Source of the DNA: Planctomycetota bacterium
GTDB taxonomy: Bacteria > Planctomycetota > Phycisphaerae > Phycisphaerales > UBA1924
NCBI GenBank assembly: GCA_023434205.1
Contig: JAEYTB010000095.1
Coordinates: forward strand, 1-26,872
Direction of reading: 5' to 3'
Length of the DNA stretch: 26,872 nt
Part shown: positions 8,218 through 15,445 of the stretch, piece after piece
Layout of the letters: every line of letters starts with the position of its first letter
Position numbering within the stretch: position 1 is the first letter of the stretch
Notes under the pieces: model-generated
The model's database searches: none
What the model was told of the DNA's origin: nothing
What the model saw: only the letters and a program-made list of their open reading frames with translations
Made by a program: the position numbers and the translations under genes

Positions 8218-9702
8218 CTACTGCCCTTGGGCGAGTGAATAGCCGCGGACGCCGTCGAAGGTGCGGAGCAGCTCAAAGCTCGAGACGGTGTGCTTGCCGG
8301 CGATGATGCTCAGCAGGTGCAGCGCATCGGCCTGCGTCGCGGACCCGCCCTTGAGCTCGAACCGGACGCGGAAGTAGTCCACACACTCGGTATAGACCGA
8401 GCCCGTGGGCCACACCTGCGTGCCACGGTTGCTGATCAGCGTGAGCTTGAACGGCGAGCCTTCGCAGGCCGCCTGCATGACCGGCGCAAGCTCATCGAGC
8501 GCGACCTGCGTGTCGAGGTAGAAGTCGCAGCCCACCACGGCGGTCTTGACACTCTGGTGGGTGATGAGCAGTTCCTGGTGCTCGGGGCGGACGGGGCGTG
8601 TGAACGTGGGGGTTGAGTGCTCGGGCACCGGCACGGCGGGCACAGACTTGGGCGCGTCGCCCAGGCGGTCGATGATGGCCCGGGTGAACTCCGCGGTGCC
8701 GACCGGGCCCTTGTAGCCGGGCATGGATGGGTCGCCGAAGTCGCCGGTGTGAACGCCCGACTCGAGCGCCGCCAGCAGCGCGTTCTCGATGACCGCCGCC
8801 TGCTTGAGCAGGCCGATGTGCCGCAGCATCATCAGGCCCGAGAGGATCAGCGACGTGGGGTTGGCCAGGCCCTTGCCCGCGATGTCCGGCGCCGTGCCGT
8901 GGACTGCCTCGAAAATAGAGATGTGCCGGCCGATGTTGGCGCTGGGGGCGAAGCCGAGCCCCCCGACAAGCCCCGCGGCAAGGTCGCTGACGATGTCGCC
9001 CTGGAGGTTGGGCAGCACGATCATCTGATACTGGAGCGGCTTCAAGACCAGGTTCATGCACAGGGCGTCGACGATGACGTCCGCCGTCTCGATGCCCGCA
9101 TAGTCCTTGGCGACCTGGCGGAACCTCTCCAGGAAGAGGCCGTCGGTCATCTTCATGATGTTGGCCTTGTGGCCGCAGTGGACGCGCGTGACGCCGAGCT
9201 TGCGCGCGGTCTCGAACGCAAAGCGGGAAACCTGGTCGCAGCCGGGCGCCGAGATGAGGCGCTTCCCCTCGACCACGTCGCTGCTGAGGCGGCGCTCGAC
9301 CCCGCCGTAGGTGTCCTCGATATTCTCGCGGATGATGGAGAAGTTGAGGGTGTACCCGGCCTTGCTGTAGACGGTGGGCACGCCCGGCAGCGAGCGGAAG
9401 TGGCGGAAGTTGGCGTAGGTGTTGAAGAGCTTGCGGAGCGTGACGTTGATGGACTTCCCGCCCCCGCCCTTGGGGGTCTCCATCGGTCCCTTGAACAGGA
9501 TGCCGGTCTCCTCGACGGCGCGGACCGCGGCGTCGGTCATGCCGCGGGAGTCACCCTTATCGAAGACGGACTTGCCCATCTCCACGGGGAGGAAGTCGAC
9601 GTGCTCAAGGACACCCGCGGCGGCGAAGAGCTCGACGGCGGCGTTCATGATTTCAGGGCCAATGCCGTCGCCCTGTGCCTGCGCGATGACCACACGTGAC
9701 AT
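8218..9702 (-). CDS. icd: Isocitrate dehydrogenase, Thermus-type, predicted NAD-dependent
   Basis: Oxidative decarboxylation of isocitrate to 2-oxoglutarate in the TCA cycle. At 494 residues it matches the long Thermus thermophilus form. The catalytic core is residues 1-350 and the C-terminal extension contains ISNRGTQVWP and ends FDG-x2-GY-x3-QG. Substrate residues are visible: Ser84, Asn86, Arg90, Arg100, Arg125, Tyr132 and the Asp set in the signature NLQGDIVSD (about 232-240). The coenzyme loop reads HGTAPDIAGK (268-277). Asp-Ile at the positions that are Lys-Tyr in NADP enzymes such as E. coli Icd is the known mark of NAD use, so NAD dependence is inferred. The ATG at 9702 is chosen because CAGGAG lies 9 bases upstream and the protein then begins at the first beta strand. 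Confidence 0.93.
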   Translation of the reverse strand: MSRVVIAQAQGDGIGPEIMNAAVELFAAAGVLEHVDFLPVEMGKSVFDKGDSRGMTDAAVRAVEETGILFKGPMETPKGGGGKSINVTLRKLFNTYANFRHFRSLPGVPTVYSKAGYTLNFSIIRENIEDTYGGVERRLSSDVVEGKRLISAPGCDQVSRFAFETARKLGVTRVHCGHKANIMKMTDGLFLERFRQVAKDYAGIETADVIVDALCMNLVLKPLQYQMIVLPNLQGDIVSDLAAGLVGGLGFAPSANIGRHISIFEAVHGTAPDIAGKGLANPTSLILSGLMMLRHIGLLKQAAVIENALLAALESGVHTGDFGDPSMPGYKGPVGTAEFTRAIIDRLGDAPKSVPAVPVPEHSTPTFTRPVRPEHQELLITHQSVKTAVVGCDFYLDTQVALDELAPVMQAACEGSPFKLTLISNRGTQVWPTGSVYTECVDYFRVRFELKGGSATQADALHLLSIIAGKHTVSSFELLRTFDGVRGYSLAQGQ

Positions 9703-9729
9703 GTTCGAAAGCTCCTGTGGAGGGCGGGA

Positions 9730-9735
9730 AGGATA
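9730..9735 (-). promoter_or_regulatory. Putative -10 (TATCCT) of icd
   Basis: TATCCT on the minus strand gives a leader of about 20 bases with the CAGGAG ribosome site. TTCCCA lies 18 bases upstream as a weak -35. The M42 peptidase gene has the same -10 hexamer. Confidence 0.4.
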
Positions 9736-9895
9736 GACGGGGAACGGGCAAGGTGGGAAAAACAGCGCAACCCATTGGCACAAGGGGCGTTGGGCTCTTG
9801 CCGACCCACCGAACCCTGATGGACCCGGACATAGTCCGATAACGCGCACGCCCGGCCGCATCGAATGAAGAGTGCGTGATTTGCGCGACGAACCC

Positions 9896-9924
9896 TTCAC
9901 ATAGGGGGTTCAACCTGCTCTAAT
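9896..9924 (+). promoter_or_regulatory. Sigma70-like promoter of the DUF1194 gene
   Basis: TTCACA, 17 bases, TCTAAT: each hexamer matches the consensus at five of six positions and the spacing is optimal. It is the best complete promoter in the window. The start would fall near 9931. This site and the leader after it account for much of the 369-base gap between icd and the DUF1194 gene; no small gene was found in that gap on either strand. Confidence 0.6.
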
Positions 9925-9930
9925 GAGGGG

Positions 9931-10071
9931 AATAAGGCCTCAGTGTTGAAGGCACGGCCGGTGCAGGGGAGCACCGACCACGGGGGGGTGAACGAATTCA
10001 CCTTCAGGAAACGAGACGAATCTACTCGCGCAGCGCAGGCCGTGATGCCGGGCAGAGAAGGGAGAAGGAAA
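9931..10071 (+). promoter_or_regulatory. Structured 5' leader with two hairpins
   Basis: About 140 bases from the presumed transcript start to the DUF1194 ATG. Hairpin one has arms CGGTGC (9959-9964) and GCACCG (9971-9976). Hairpin two has arms GGTGAA (9987-9992) and TTCACC (9997-10002) closed by a CGAA loop. A purine-rich stretch with GGAG and AAGGAAA precedes the ATG. It does not match a riboswitch class I recognise. Confidence 0.4.
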
Positions 10072-10824
10072 ATGGATCGGCGTTTTGGATTGGCATCGGC
10101 CGGGGCGTTGCTGCTGTTGACGGGGGCCGCGAGCGCTCAGCACGTGAACCTCGAGCTCTCGCTGCTCGTGGACGTGTCCGGTAGCGTGGACACCACCGAG
10201 TTCAACATCCAGCGGCAGGGCTACGCGAACGCGTTCAGCAACCCGAACTTCTTCTCGACGAACATCGGCGCCGGCAACAGCATCGCCGTTAACTTCATCG
10301 AGTGGTCGGGCAACGGCCAGCAGTCGCAGGTCGTCGGCTGGACGATCATCAACGACCAGGCTTCGGCCAACGCCTTCGCGGCGGCAATCATGGCCGGGGC
10401 GCGTGCCTTCAGCGGCCAGACCGCCGTGGGCCAGGCGATCACGTTCGGGGCGAACTCGATCATGAACAACAGCATCACCAGCGATAAGCAGGTGATCGAC
10501 GTGTCGGGCGACGGCTCCGACAACGTGAACGGCTCGGCGTTCACGGCCAATGCCCGCAACGCGGCCCTCGCCGCGGGCGTCGACCAGATCAACGGCCTGG
10601 CGATGACGGGCGACGAGGGCGGCCTGCTGGCGTGGTACAACGCCAACGTCAAGGGCGGCGCCGGCTCCTTCGTGATCGAGGCGACCAACTTCGCCTCGTT
10701 CAGCGCCGCCGTCGAAGAGAAGATCAGCCTGGAGATCTCGCAGGCCATCCCGCTGCCCGGCGTCGCCGGCATGGCGGGCCTGGGCCTCGCGGGCATCGCG
10801 ATCAAGCGTCGCCGCAAGGCCTGA
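10072..10824 (+). CDS. Exported DUF1194 (von Willebrand-like) protein with PEP-CTERM-like sorting tail
   Basis: A 250-residue protein with a Sec signal peptide (residues 1-23, ending ASAQ). The mature part begins with LLVDVSGSVD, a MIDAS-like DxSxS metal site starting at Asp34. The rest follows the DUF1194 layout: QRQGYANAF, an IAVNFIEWSG strand, GWTIIND, AFSGQTAVGQAI and QVIDVSGDGSDN. The C-terminus is a three-part sorting signal: IPLPG, then a hydrophobic Gly/Ala/Leu helix, then KRRRKA. This suggests transit through the membrane and processing by an exosortase-like enzyme, which is not encoded in the window. The start at 10072 has a good purine-rich ribosome site; an in-frame reading from 9943 would bury the signal peptide and is rejected. 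The gene has its own promoter and terminator. Its role (adhesion or surface binding) is only a guess. Confidence 0.85.
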   Translation: MDRRFGLASAGALLLLTGAASAQHVNLELSLLVDVSGSVDTTEFNIQRQGYANAFSNPNFFSTNIGAGNSIAVNFIEWSGNGQQSQVVGWTIINDQASANAFAAAIMAGARAFSGQTAVGQAITFGANSIMNNSITSDKQVIDVSGDGSDNVNGSAFTANARNAALAAGVDQINGLAMTGDEGGLLAWYNANVKGGAGSFVIEATNFASFSAAVEEKISLEISQAIPLPGVAGMAGLGLAGIAIKRRRKA

Positions 10825-10851
10825 TCGGTCTGCAACGAGTCTGAACGCACA

Positions 10852-10882
10852 GGGCCGCTCCCTCCCGGGGGCGGCCCTTCTT
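10852..10882 (+). terminator. Rho-independent terminator after the DUF1194 gene
   Basis: Arms GGGCCGCTCCC (10852-10862) and GGGGGCGGCCC (10867-10877) form an 11-bp stem with one G-U pair and a 4-base loop. A T-rich TTCTT follows. It begins 27 bases after the stop codon and reaches the end of the convergent sua5 gene. Confidence 0.8.
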
Positions 10883-11853
10883 CATTCCGCCGCGGCACGC
10901 CGCAGGCGGTCGAGCACCGCGAGCCAGGTGCCGCCCTCGGGCCCATCGGCGTTGGGGTCCGGCTCGACGACGACGATGCGGTCGGCTCCCTGGGCGTCGG
11001 CTTCGCGCAGGGCGGCGTACAGCTCACGCGCGTACGCCGCGGCGTCGGCCGGCATGGAACGGAGCACGTGGGAAGCCGGGACGGCGAGCGGGACATGGCT
11101 GATCACCACCACGCGCCGGGCAGTCCGGAGGTGGGCGGGCAGCTCGTGGGCGCCGCAGAGCGTGAGCGGCGTCGCGGGGGCGTAGTGGGACGCCAGCAGG
11201 CCGGGGCTCTCAAGCTGCTCCGGGGCATGCTCGGACGTCTGCTGAACCGGCCGGCCCAGCACGCGGGCGATGTCCCCGGCCGAAATCAGCCCCGGGCGGA
11301 GGATGCGGGCCCCTTCGCCGAGCTTGACGACCGTGGACTCGATCCCCGCGCGGCAGGGCCCGCCGTCCAAAACCATCACCTGTCGCTCGTCGAACGACGC
11401 TCGGACATGCTCGGCGGTGGTGGGGGAGACCCTCCCCGAGGGGTTCGCGCTGGGGCCGACCAGCGGACCGTCGAACGCCTCAATCAACGCGAGGGCGGTG
11501 GGGTGGTCGGGGCAGCGGACCGCGACGTTGGGTCCGCCCGCGGTCACCACGCCGGGCACGTGCGGAGCCCTGGGGAGCACCAGCGAGAGCGGCCCGGGCC
11601 AGAACGCACGCGCCAACGCCTCGGCCTCGGGCGGCCAGTGCGAGACCACGGTGCGGGCCATCGCGGGCGAGGCGACGTGGACGATGAGGGGGTTGGTCGC
11701 GGGCCGGCCCTTGGTCTCGAAGACGAGGCGCACGGCCTGCTCGTTCAGCGCATCGGCGCCCAGCCCGTACACCGTCTCGGTCGGGAAGGCGACCAGCCCG
11801 CCCGCGCGGAGGCGTGCGACGGCTGCGGCGATGTCCTCCGGGCCCGGGAGCAT
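10882..11853 (-). CDS. sua5: Threonylcarbamoyl-AMP synthase, Sua5 type
   Basis: Makes threonylcarbamoyl-AMP from threonine, bicarbonate and ATP, the first step of the universal tRNA t6A37 modification. The 323-residue product has the YrdC/TsaC domain (about 1-200): FPTETVYGLG near 23-32, KGRPATNPL (Lys48, Arg50) and SANPSGR at 135-141. A separate C-terminal Sua5 domain distinguishes it from short TsaC proteins. The ATG at 11853 is taken as the start; a TTG two codons upstream would also fit. The gene follows the TolC-like gene on the same strand with a 24-base gap, which suggests co-transcription. A weak CATACG sits 7 bases before the ATG, so a private leaderless promoter cannot be excluded. 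It converges on the DUF1194 gene, and the shared terminator hairpin lies at its 3' end. Confidence 0.93.
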   Translation of the reverse strand: MLPGPEDIAAAVARLRAGGLVAFPTETVYGLGADALNEQAVRLVFETKGRPATNPLIVHVASPAMARTVVSHWPPEAEALARAFWPGPLSLVLPRAPHVPGVVTAGGPNVAVRCPDHPTALALIEAFDGPLVGPSANPSGRVSPTTAEHVRASFDERQVMVLDGGPCRAGIESTVVKLGEGARILRPGLISAGDIARVLGRPVQQTSEHAPEQLESPGLLASHYAPATPLTLCGAHELPAHLRTARRVVVISHVPLAVPASHVLRSMPADAAAYARELYAALREADAQGADRIVVVEPDPNADGPEGGTWLAVLDRLRRAAAE

Positions 11854-11877
11854 GGGCAAGCGTATGGGAGCGGGCGG

Positions 11878-13713
11878 TCAGCGCTGCTGGACATCCAGCG
11901 CCGGCTCGCCGAGCCAGCCGCCAACGCCCGGGACGCCGTCGAGGGCTTCCTCGGTCGTCGGGACGACGAACTGGATGTTGTTGCGTTCCAGGGTGGTGCC
12001 CATGGCCTGGAACAGGTCGGCGAGGGCCGCGTTGTAGCGGGCCAGGATCTGGACCTGCTGGCGTTCGGCGTCGGCGAGCCGTTCCTGCTGCTGGAACTCA
12101 ACGTTCAGCCGCTCGATGGTGTAGCCCGGCCCGATCTCCTTCTCGACAGTGAGCACGCGGAGGGCCTCAGCGGTGGCAAGGACGGCGGTGTTGCTCTGGT
12201 CGATCTGCTTGTAGAACAGCACGACCTGCCGGAGGGCGCTCAACACCTCCGAGACGGCGGTCTGAACCGTGTTGCGGTACGCGAGCACGGTCTGGATGCG
12301 CTCGAGGATGCGGCGGCGGTACTCCGCCTCGGCCCGCCGGTTGCCCAGCGGCATCTCGAAGGACAGGCCGAACACATAGTTCACGAAGTCGGTGCTGATG
12401 ATATCGCCGTAGGCCTCGTCGAGGTGGTCGTCGGTGCCGGCCAGGCGGGTCTGAAGGCGGATGGAAAGGTCCGGCAGCCGGGCGTTGCGGGCCACGACCT
12501 GGCGGATCGAGGCATCGTCGATCGCGAGGATGGCGGACTGCACCTCGGGGCGGTACCTGAGCGCCGAGCGCACAGATTCGGCCAGGTTGTACGAAATGGG
12601 CTGGTCCACCATGAAGTCGGCGGGGATCAGCAGGACCGAGGAGCCGATGGGGAAGTCCGGGTCGTTGACCAGGGCCTTGAGGTTGTCGCTGAGCAGCTCC
12701 ATCTGCGTCTGGGCGCTGCTGAGGTCGCGGGCCCGGTTCTCAACGCGGGAGATGGCGTCCGCGATCTGGGCCTGGTTGGCGTCGAGCGGCGCCCGCTGGA
12801 TGAGCTGGTCCCGCACACGCTGCCCGCGGTCGAGCAGCCGCTGGAGGATCAGCACGTCCTGCTGGGCCTGGACCAGGTCCCAGTACGCCTTCTCGGTATC
12901 GGTGACGATCCGCATCAGGTCGCGGCGCAGGGTCTGGACGGCGTTGCGCTCGGCGTTCCGCAGCACGCGGATCTCCGCCTGCTGAACCTCCGACCCGAAG
13001 TTGCGGAGCAGCGGCTGGTCGTACTGAATCGTAATCGCCGCGGGCGTCGCGGGCGGGTTGTTGGTGGTCGCCCCCAGGGGCTTGTTTTCGATGTACGAGA
13101 ACTCGTTCTGGATGGTGAGCCGGCCGCCCGCCACCGTCGCCCGCCGAAGGCCGAACGAGTTCTGCAGCGTCTGCGTCTGGGTCGCCCCGGGCTCGTTCAG
13201 GTTCTGGAAGCTGAGGTTCGAGAAGAACGTCCAGTCAAAGGCCGCTTCCGCGGCGGTGACCTGGGCAGCGCTGATCGCCGGCCCGAGCCGCGCGTACTGG
13301 ATCGCGATGTTGCGCTCCACCGCGCTCTTGACCAGCCGCTCCAGGCTGACCTTGCGGGTGTGGCCCGGCGTCCCCAGCAGCGTGTCCTGCACCGGCAGGG
13401 GCATGTCGGCATACGACCGAAGGCCGGCCATCCGCTTGACCTCTTCGAGCTGCTCGGGGGGGATGCCCAGGTTCGCCTCGCCGTTGCCGCGGGTGGTGGT
13501 GCGGGGCTCGGGGTAGCGGTCGGACTCACGCAGCTCGCGCCGGGCGGCATCAACCATGGCGCGCCGGAGGTCGGTCTGGAGGCGGCTCTCAAAGGGGCTG
13601 GTGGGGGGCGAGGTGCAGCCCGACAGGAAGCCCACGGCAAGGCCCGCGAGCGCGGCCAGGGGCCGGCAGGAGAGCGACAGCTTCTCAACAGACCTCGGTT
13701 GCGGTCGTGGCAT
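11878..13713 (-). CDS. TolC-family outer membrane efflux lipoprotein
   Basis: A 611-residue predicted outer-membrane channel component. The N-terminus is a lipoprotein signal with lipobox LSGC (Cys33). Two long alpha-helical repeats typical of the OEP family follow: residues near TEKAYWDLVQAQQDV and SVRSALRYRPEVQSA, with internal amphipathic strands such as LSFEMPLGNRRAE. A low-complexity charged region precedes the first repeat, making it longer than E. coli TolC (about 490 residues). No membrane fusion protein or inner-membrane pump is encoded in the window, so the export partner must lie elsewhere. The start at 13713 has GAGGG only 3 bases upstream, too close for normal use. A TACTTT element 8 bases before the ATG instead points to a leaderless transcript. 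sua5 follows on the same strand. Confidence 0.9.
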   Translation of the reverse strand: MPRPQPRSVEKLSLSCRPLAALAGLAVGFLSGCTSPPTSPFESRLQTDLRRAMVDAARRELRESDRYPEPRTTTRGNGEANLGIPPEQLEEVKRMAGLRSYADMPLPVQDTLLGTPGHTRKVSLERLVKSAVERNIAIQYARLGPAISAAQVTAAEAAFDWTFFSNLSFQNLNEPGATQTQTLQNSFGLRRATVAGGRLTIQNEFSYIENKPLGATTNNPPATPAAITIQYDQPLLRNFGSEVQQAEIRVLRNAERNAVQTLRRDLMRIVTDTEKAYWDLVQAQQDVLILQRLLDRGQRVRDQLIQRAPLDANQAQIADAISRVENRARDLSSAQTQMELLSDNLKALVNDPDFPIGSSVLLIPADFMVDQPISYNLAESVRSALRYRPEVQSAILAIDDASIRQVVARNARLPDLSIRLQTRLAGTDDHLDEAYGDIISTDFVNYVFGLSFEMPLGNRRAEAEYRRRILERIQTVLAYRNTVQTAVSEVLSALRQVVLFYKQIDQSNTAVLATAEALRVLTVEKEIGPGYTIERLNVEFQQQERLADAERQQVQILARYNAALADLFQAMGTTLERNNIQFVVPTTEEALDGVPGVGGWLGEPALDVQQR

Positions 13714-13721
13714 GGACCCTC

Positions 13722-13727
13722 AAAGTA
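13722..13727 (-). promoter_or_regulatory. Putative leaderless -10 of the tolC-like gene
   Basis: TACTTT on the minus strand, then 8 bases, then the ATG at 13713. Same layout as pgi and the FAD/Fe-S oxidoreductase. Confidence 0.45.
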
Positions 13728-13839
13728 GGGGTTGCGGTGTGCCCGGTCAAAGCCTCGCGGCGTTTGGCGGTCGGGCGGCCCCTCTGTCACAGCGTACCTC
13801 CGGCAGGGGCGGCTGGGCACAGGTTGTCGGTTGCGGTAC

Positions 13840-13851
13840 GCAGAATTCTGC
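13840..13851. promoter_or_regulatory. Perfect 12-base palindrome in a divergent intergenic region
   Basis: GCAGAATTCTGC, fully self-complementary, in the AT-richer centre of the 271 bases between the divergent tolC-like and SH3-like genes. It could be an operator; no binding protein can be named. Confidence 0.3.
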
Positions 13852-13899
13852 TGTTGGTTCGCCGGACTTGCCGATAGCGCAGCTTTGGCCGGTCCTGCT

Positions 13900-13905
13900 T
13901 ACACT
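13900..13905 (+). promoter_or_regulatory. Putative -10 (TACACT) of the SH3-like protein gene
   Basis: TACACT, with a leader of about 75 bases before the ATG at 13985. The leader contains a GGGCCC/GGGCCC hairpin and the AGGAG ribosome site (13971-13975). The hexamer is identical to that of the FIST and RNase HII-like genes. No -35 is recognised. Confidence 0.4.
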
Positions 13906-13984
13906 CGCCCGCGCCGGGCCCGAAGGGGGCCCCCCGATGCTCGGATGCTTCGGGAACGCACACTTTTACGAGGAGCTGCCTCCC

Positions 13985-15358
13985 ATGCCTGGAGACAGAG
14001 TGACCACCGGAGGGTTCGTGTTCTCGCTGCTGACCTGCCTCTCGCCCGCCGCGATGGTGAGCGTTCTTTCACCCGCGGTGCTCGTCGCCGCGGCCCAGGC
14101 GCAGGTGCAGAACGTCGCGCCCTACCACGCCTTTGTCACCGTTGACAAGGCCACCGTCCGCTGCGGCGACAACGACCGCTTCTACAAGGTCGGCGAGCTC
14201 GCCAGCGGCCAGATCGTGCTCGTCGACGGCGAGGGCGGCGCGTGGTCACGGATCGCCTACCCGGCCAACCTCTTCGCCTTCGTCAAGGTTGAGGACGTCA
14301 AGGTTGAGGGATCCACGGCGACGCTGACCACGCAGAGCAAGCTCAAGGCCGCGAATGTCACCGCGGGGTTCACCTCAAGCTGGAAGTCGCTGCTGGACAC
14401 CCCGCTGAGCGCGGGCACGCAGCTCAAGGTCATCGAGTCGTTCAAGGAAGGTGACTCGGTCATCGGCTACCGCGTCGAGCCGCCGCAGTCCGCGCGCGCC
14501 TTCGTCGAGTCCCGCGTGCTGCGCCACGCGACCGAGGCCGAGGTCGCCGCGTGGAAGAGCAAGGGCGGAACCACGCCCCTGGCCGCCGCGCCCGCGGGCG
14601 CCACCACGCCCGAGACGACCCCCGCGCCAGCCACCTCCCCCGGCCCCGCCGTCACCCCCGCGCAGCCGCTGGCCGTGACGCCGGTGCCCGGCGACAGCCG
14701 TCCCGTCGTGGACCCGGCGGTTGAGCAGGAGCCTATCCGGCGCGTCGAGCGGCCCGTGGGCTCCGTCGAGGCGCTGGAGGACCGCTTCAAGGCGGTTTGG
14801 AAGCAGGAGCAGATCTCCGCCGAGGTGGGCGAGCTTCTGTCGGAGTACAAGCGGGCGCTCGAGTCGACGCCCAGCGAGAACGCGGCCCGCCGGCGCGGAC
14901 TCACCAACCGCATCAACGCCCTCCAGACCCGCCTGGACATCAACAACCTGATCCGCGAGCAGGAAGAGGCCAAGGCCAGGCTCGACGGCGCGAAGGTGGA
15001 GCTGGCCCGCCAGCTCGAAGAGTGGGACCGCTCCCGCGTCTACACCATCGTCGGCGAACTGCGGCCCAGCACGGTCTACGACGGCAAGAGCCTGCCGCAG
15101 ATGTACCGCGTCGTTTCCATCGGCGGCGCCGCGGCACGCACGCTCGGCTACCTCAAGCCCACGCCCGACATCAACCTCGACAAGATGCTCGGGCAGGTCG
15201 TCGGCGTGATCGGCGAGGCCAGCATGGACCGCTCCCTCAAGCTCAACATCATCTCCCCGCTCAAGGTCGAGGTGCTCCGCTCCGCCCCCGAGACCGCCGA
15301 GCCCACCACCAGCGGCGGGGCCACGGCGACGGTCCCCGATGTCCAGTCAGAGAAGTAA
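13985..15358 (+). CDS. Secreted SH3-like domain protein with proline-rich linker and coiled coil
   Basis: A 457-residue protein, no named family recognised beyond the SH3-like segment. Residues 1-40 look like a signal peptide ending AAAQAQ. Residues about 45-105 (FVTVDKATVRCGDNDRFY, then a strand pair around VLVDGEGGAWSRIAYP) resemble a bacterial SH3 domain. About 60 residues rich in Pro, Ala and Thr form a flexible linker. A charged helical region follows (about 260-350), rich in Glu, Arg and Leu, probably coiled coil. The last part repeats an SH3-like pattern (VYTIVGELRPSTVYDG, YRVVSIGG, LGYLKP). It probably sits in the periplasm or binds the envelope. AGGAG lies 9 bases before the ATG at 13985; an in-frame ATG at 13937 is less likely. 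It ends in a strong terminator. Confidence 0.75.
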   Translation: MPGDRVTTGGFVFSLLTCLSPAAMVSVLSPAVLVAAAQAQVQNVAPYHAFVTVDKATVRCGDNDRFYKVGELASGQIVLVDGEGGAWSRIAYPANLFAFVKVEDVKVEGSTATLTTQSKLKAANVTAGFTSSWKSLLDTPLSAGTQLKVIESFKEGDSVIGYRVEPPQSARAFVESRVLRHATEAEVAAWKSKGGTTPLAAAPAGATTPETTPAPATSPGPAVTPAQPLAVTPVPGDSRPVVDPAVEQEPIRRVERPVGSVEALEDRFKAVWKQEQISAEVGELLSEYKRALESTPSENAARRRGLTNRINALQTRLDINNLIREQEEAKARLDGAKVELARQLEEWDRSRVYTIVGELRPSTVYDGKSLPQMYRVVSIGGAAARTLGYLKPTPDINLDKMLGQVVGVIGEASMDRSLKLNIISPLKVEVLRSAPETAEPTTSGGATATVPDVQSEK

Positions 15359-15385
15359 GCCTCTCTGGCAACGCACAACTCTCAG

Positions 15386-15413
15386 GGGCACGCCCGCCGG
15401 GCGTGCCCTTTTT
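15386..15413 (+). terminator. Rho-independent terminator after the SH3-like gene
   Basis: Perfect 10-bp stem GGGCACGCCC/GGGCGTGCCC around a 3-base loop, followed by TTTTT. It lies 27 bases after the stop codon. Confidence 0.93.
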
Positions 15414-15432
15414 CGTTCCGCGAGCGTTCCCC

Positions 15433-15438
15433 TACACT
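15433..15438 (+). promoter_or_regulatory. Putative leaderless -10 of the FIST gene
   Basis: TACACT, then 7 bases, then GTG at 15446. There is no ribosome site. The preceding terminator ends 19 bases upstream, so the gene needs its own promoter here. Confidence 0.55.
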
Positions 15439-15445
15439 GGGCCGC

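Noticed and set aside
9700..9945. Possible dif (XerCD) site in the icd-DUF1194 gap
   Set aside because: No paired arms matching the dif consensus; the AT-richer bases are explained by the promoter hexamers.
11068..13728. 886-codon plus-strand open frame opposite sua5 and the tolC-like gene
   Set aside because: Spans two recognised minus-strand genes and resembles no family.
13970..13984. Short GGAG/CTCC hairpin that could hide the ribosome site of the SH3-like gene
   Set aside because: Only 4 bp; too weak to claim regulation.
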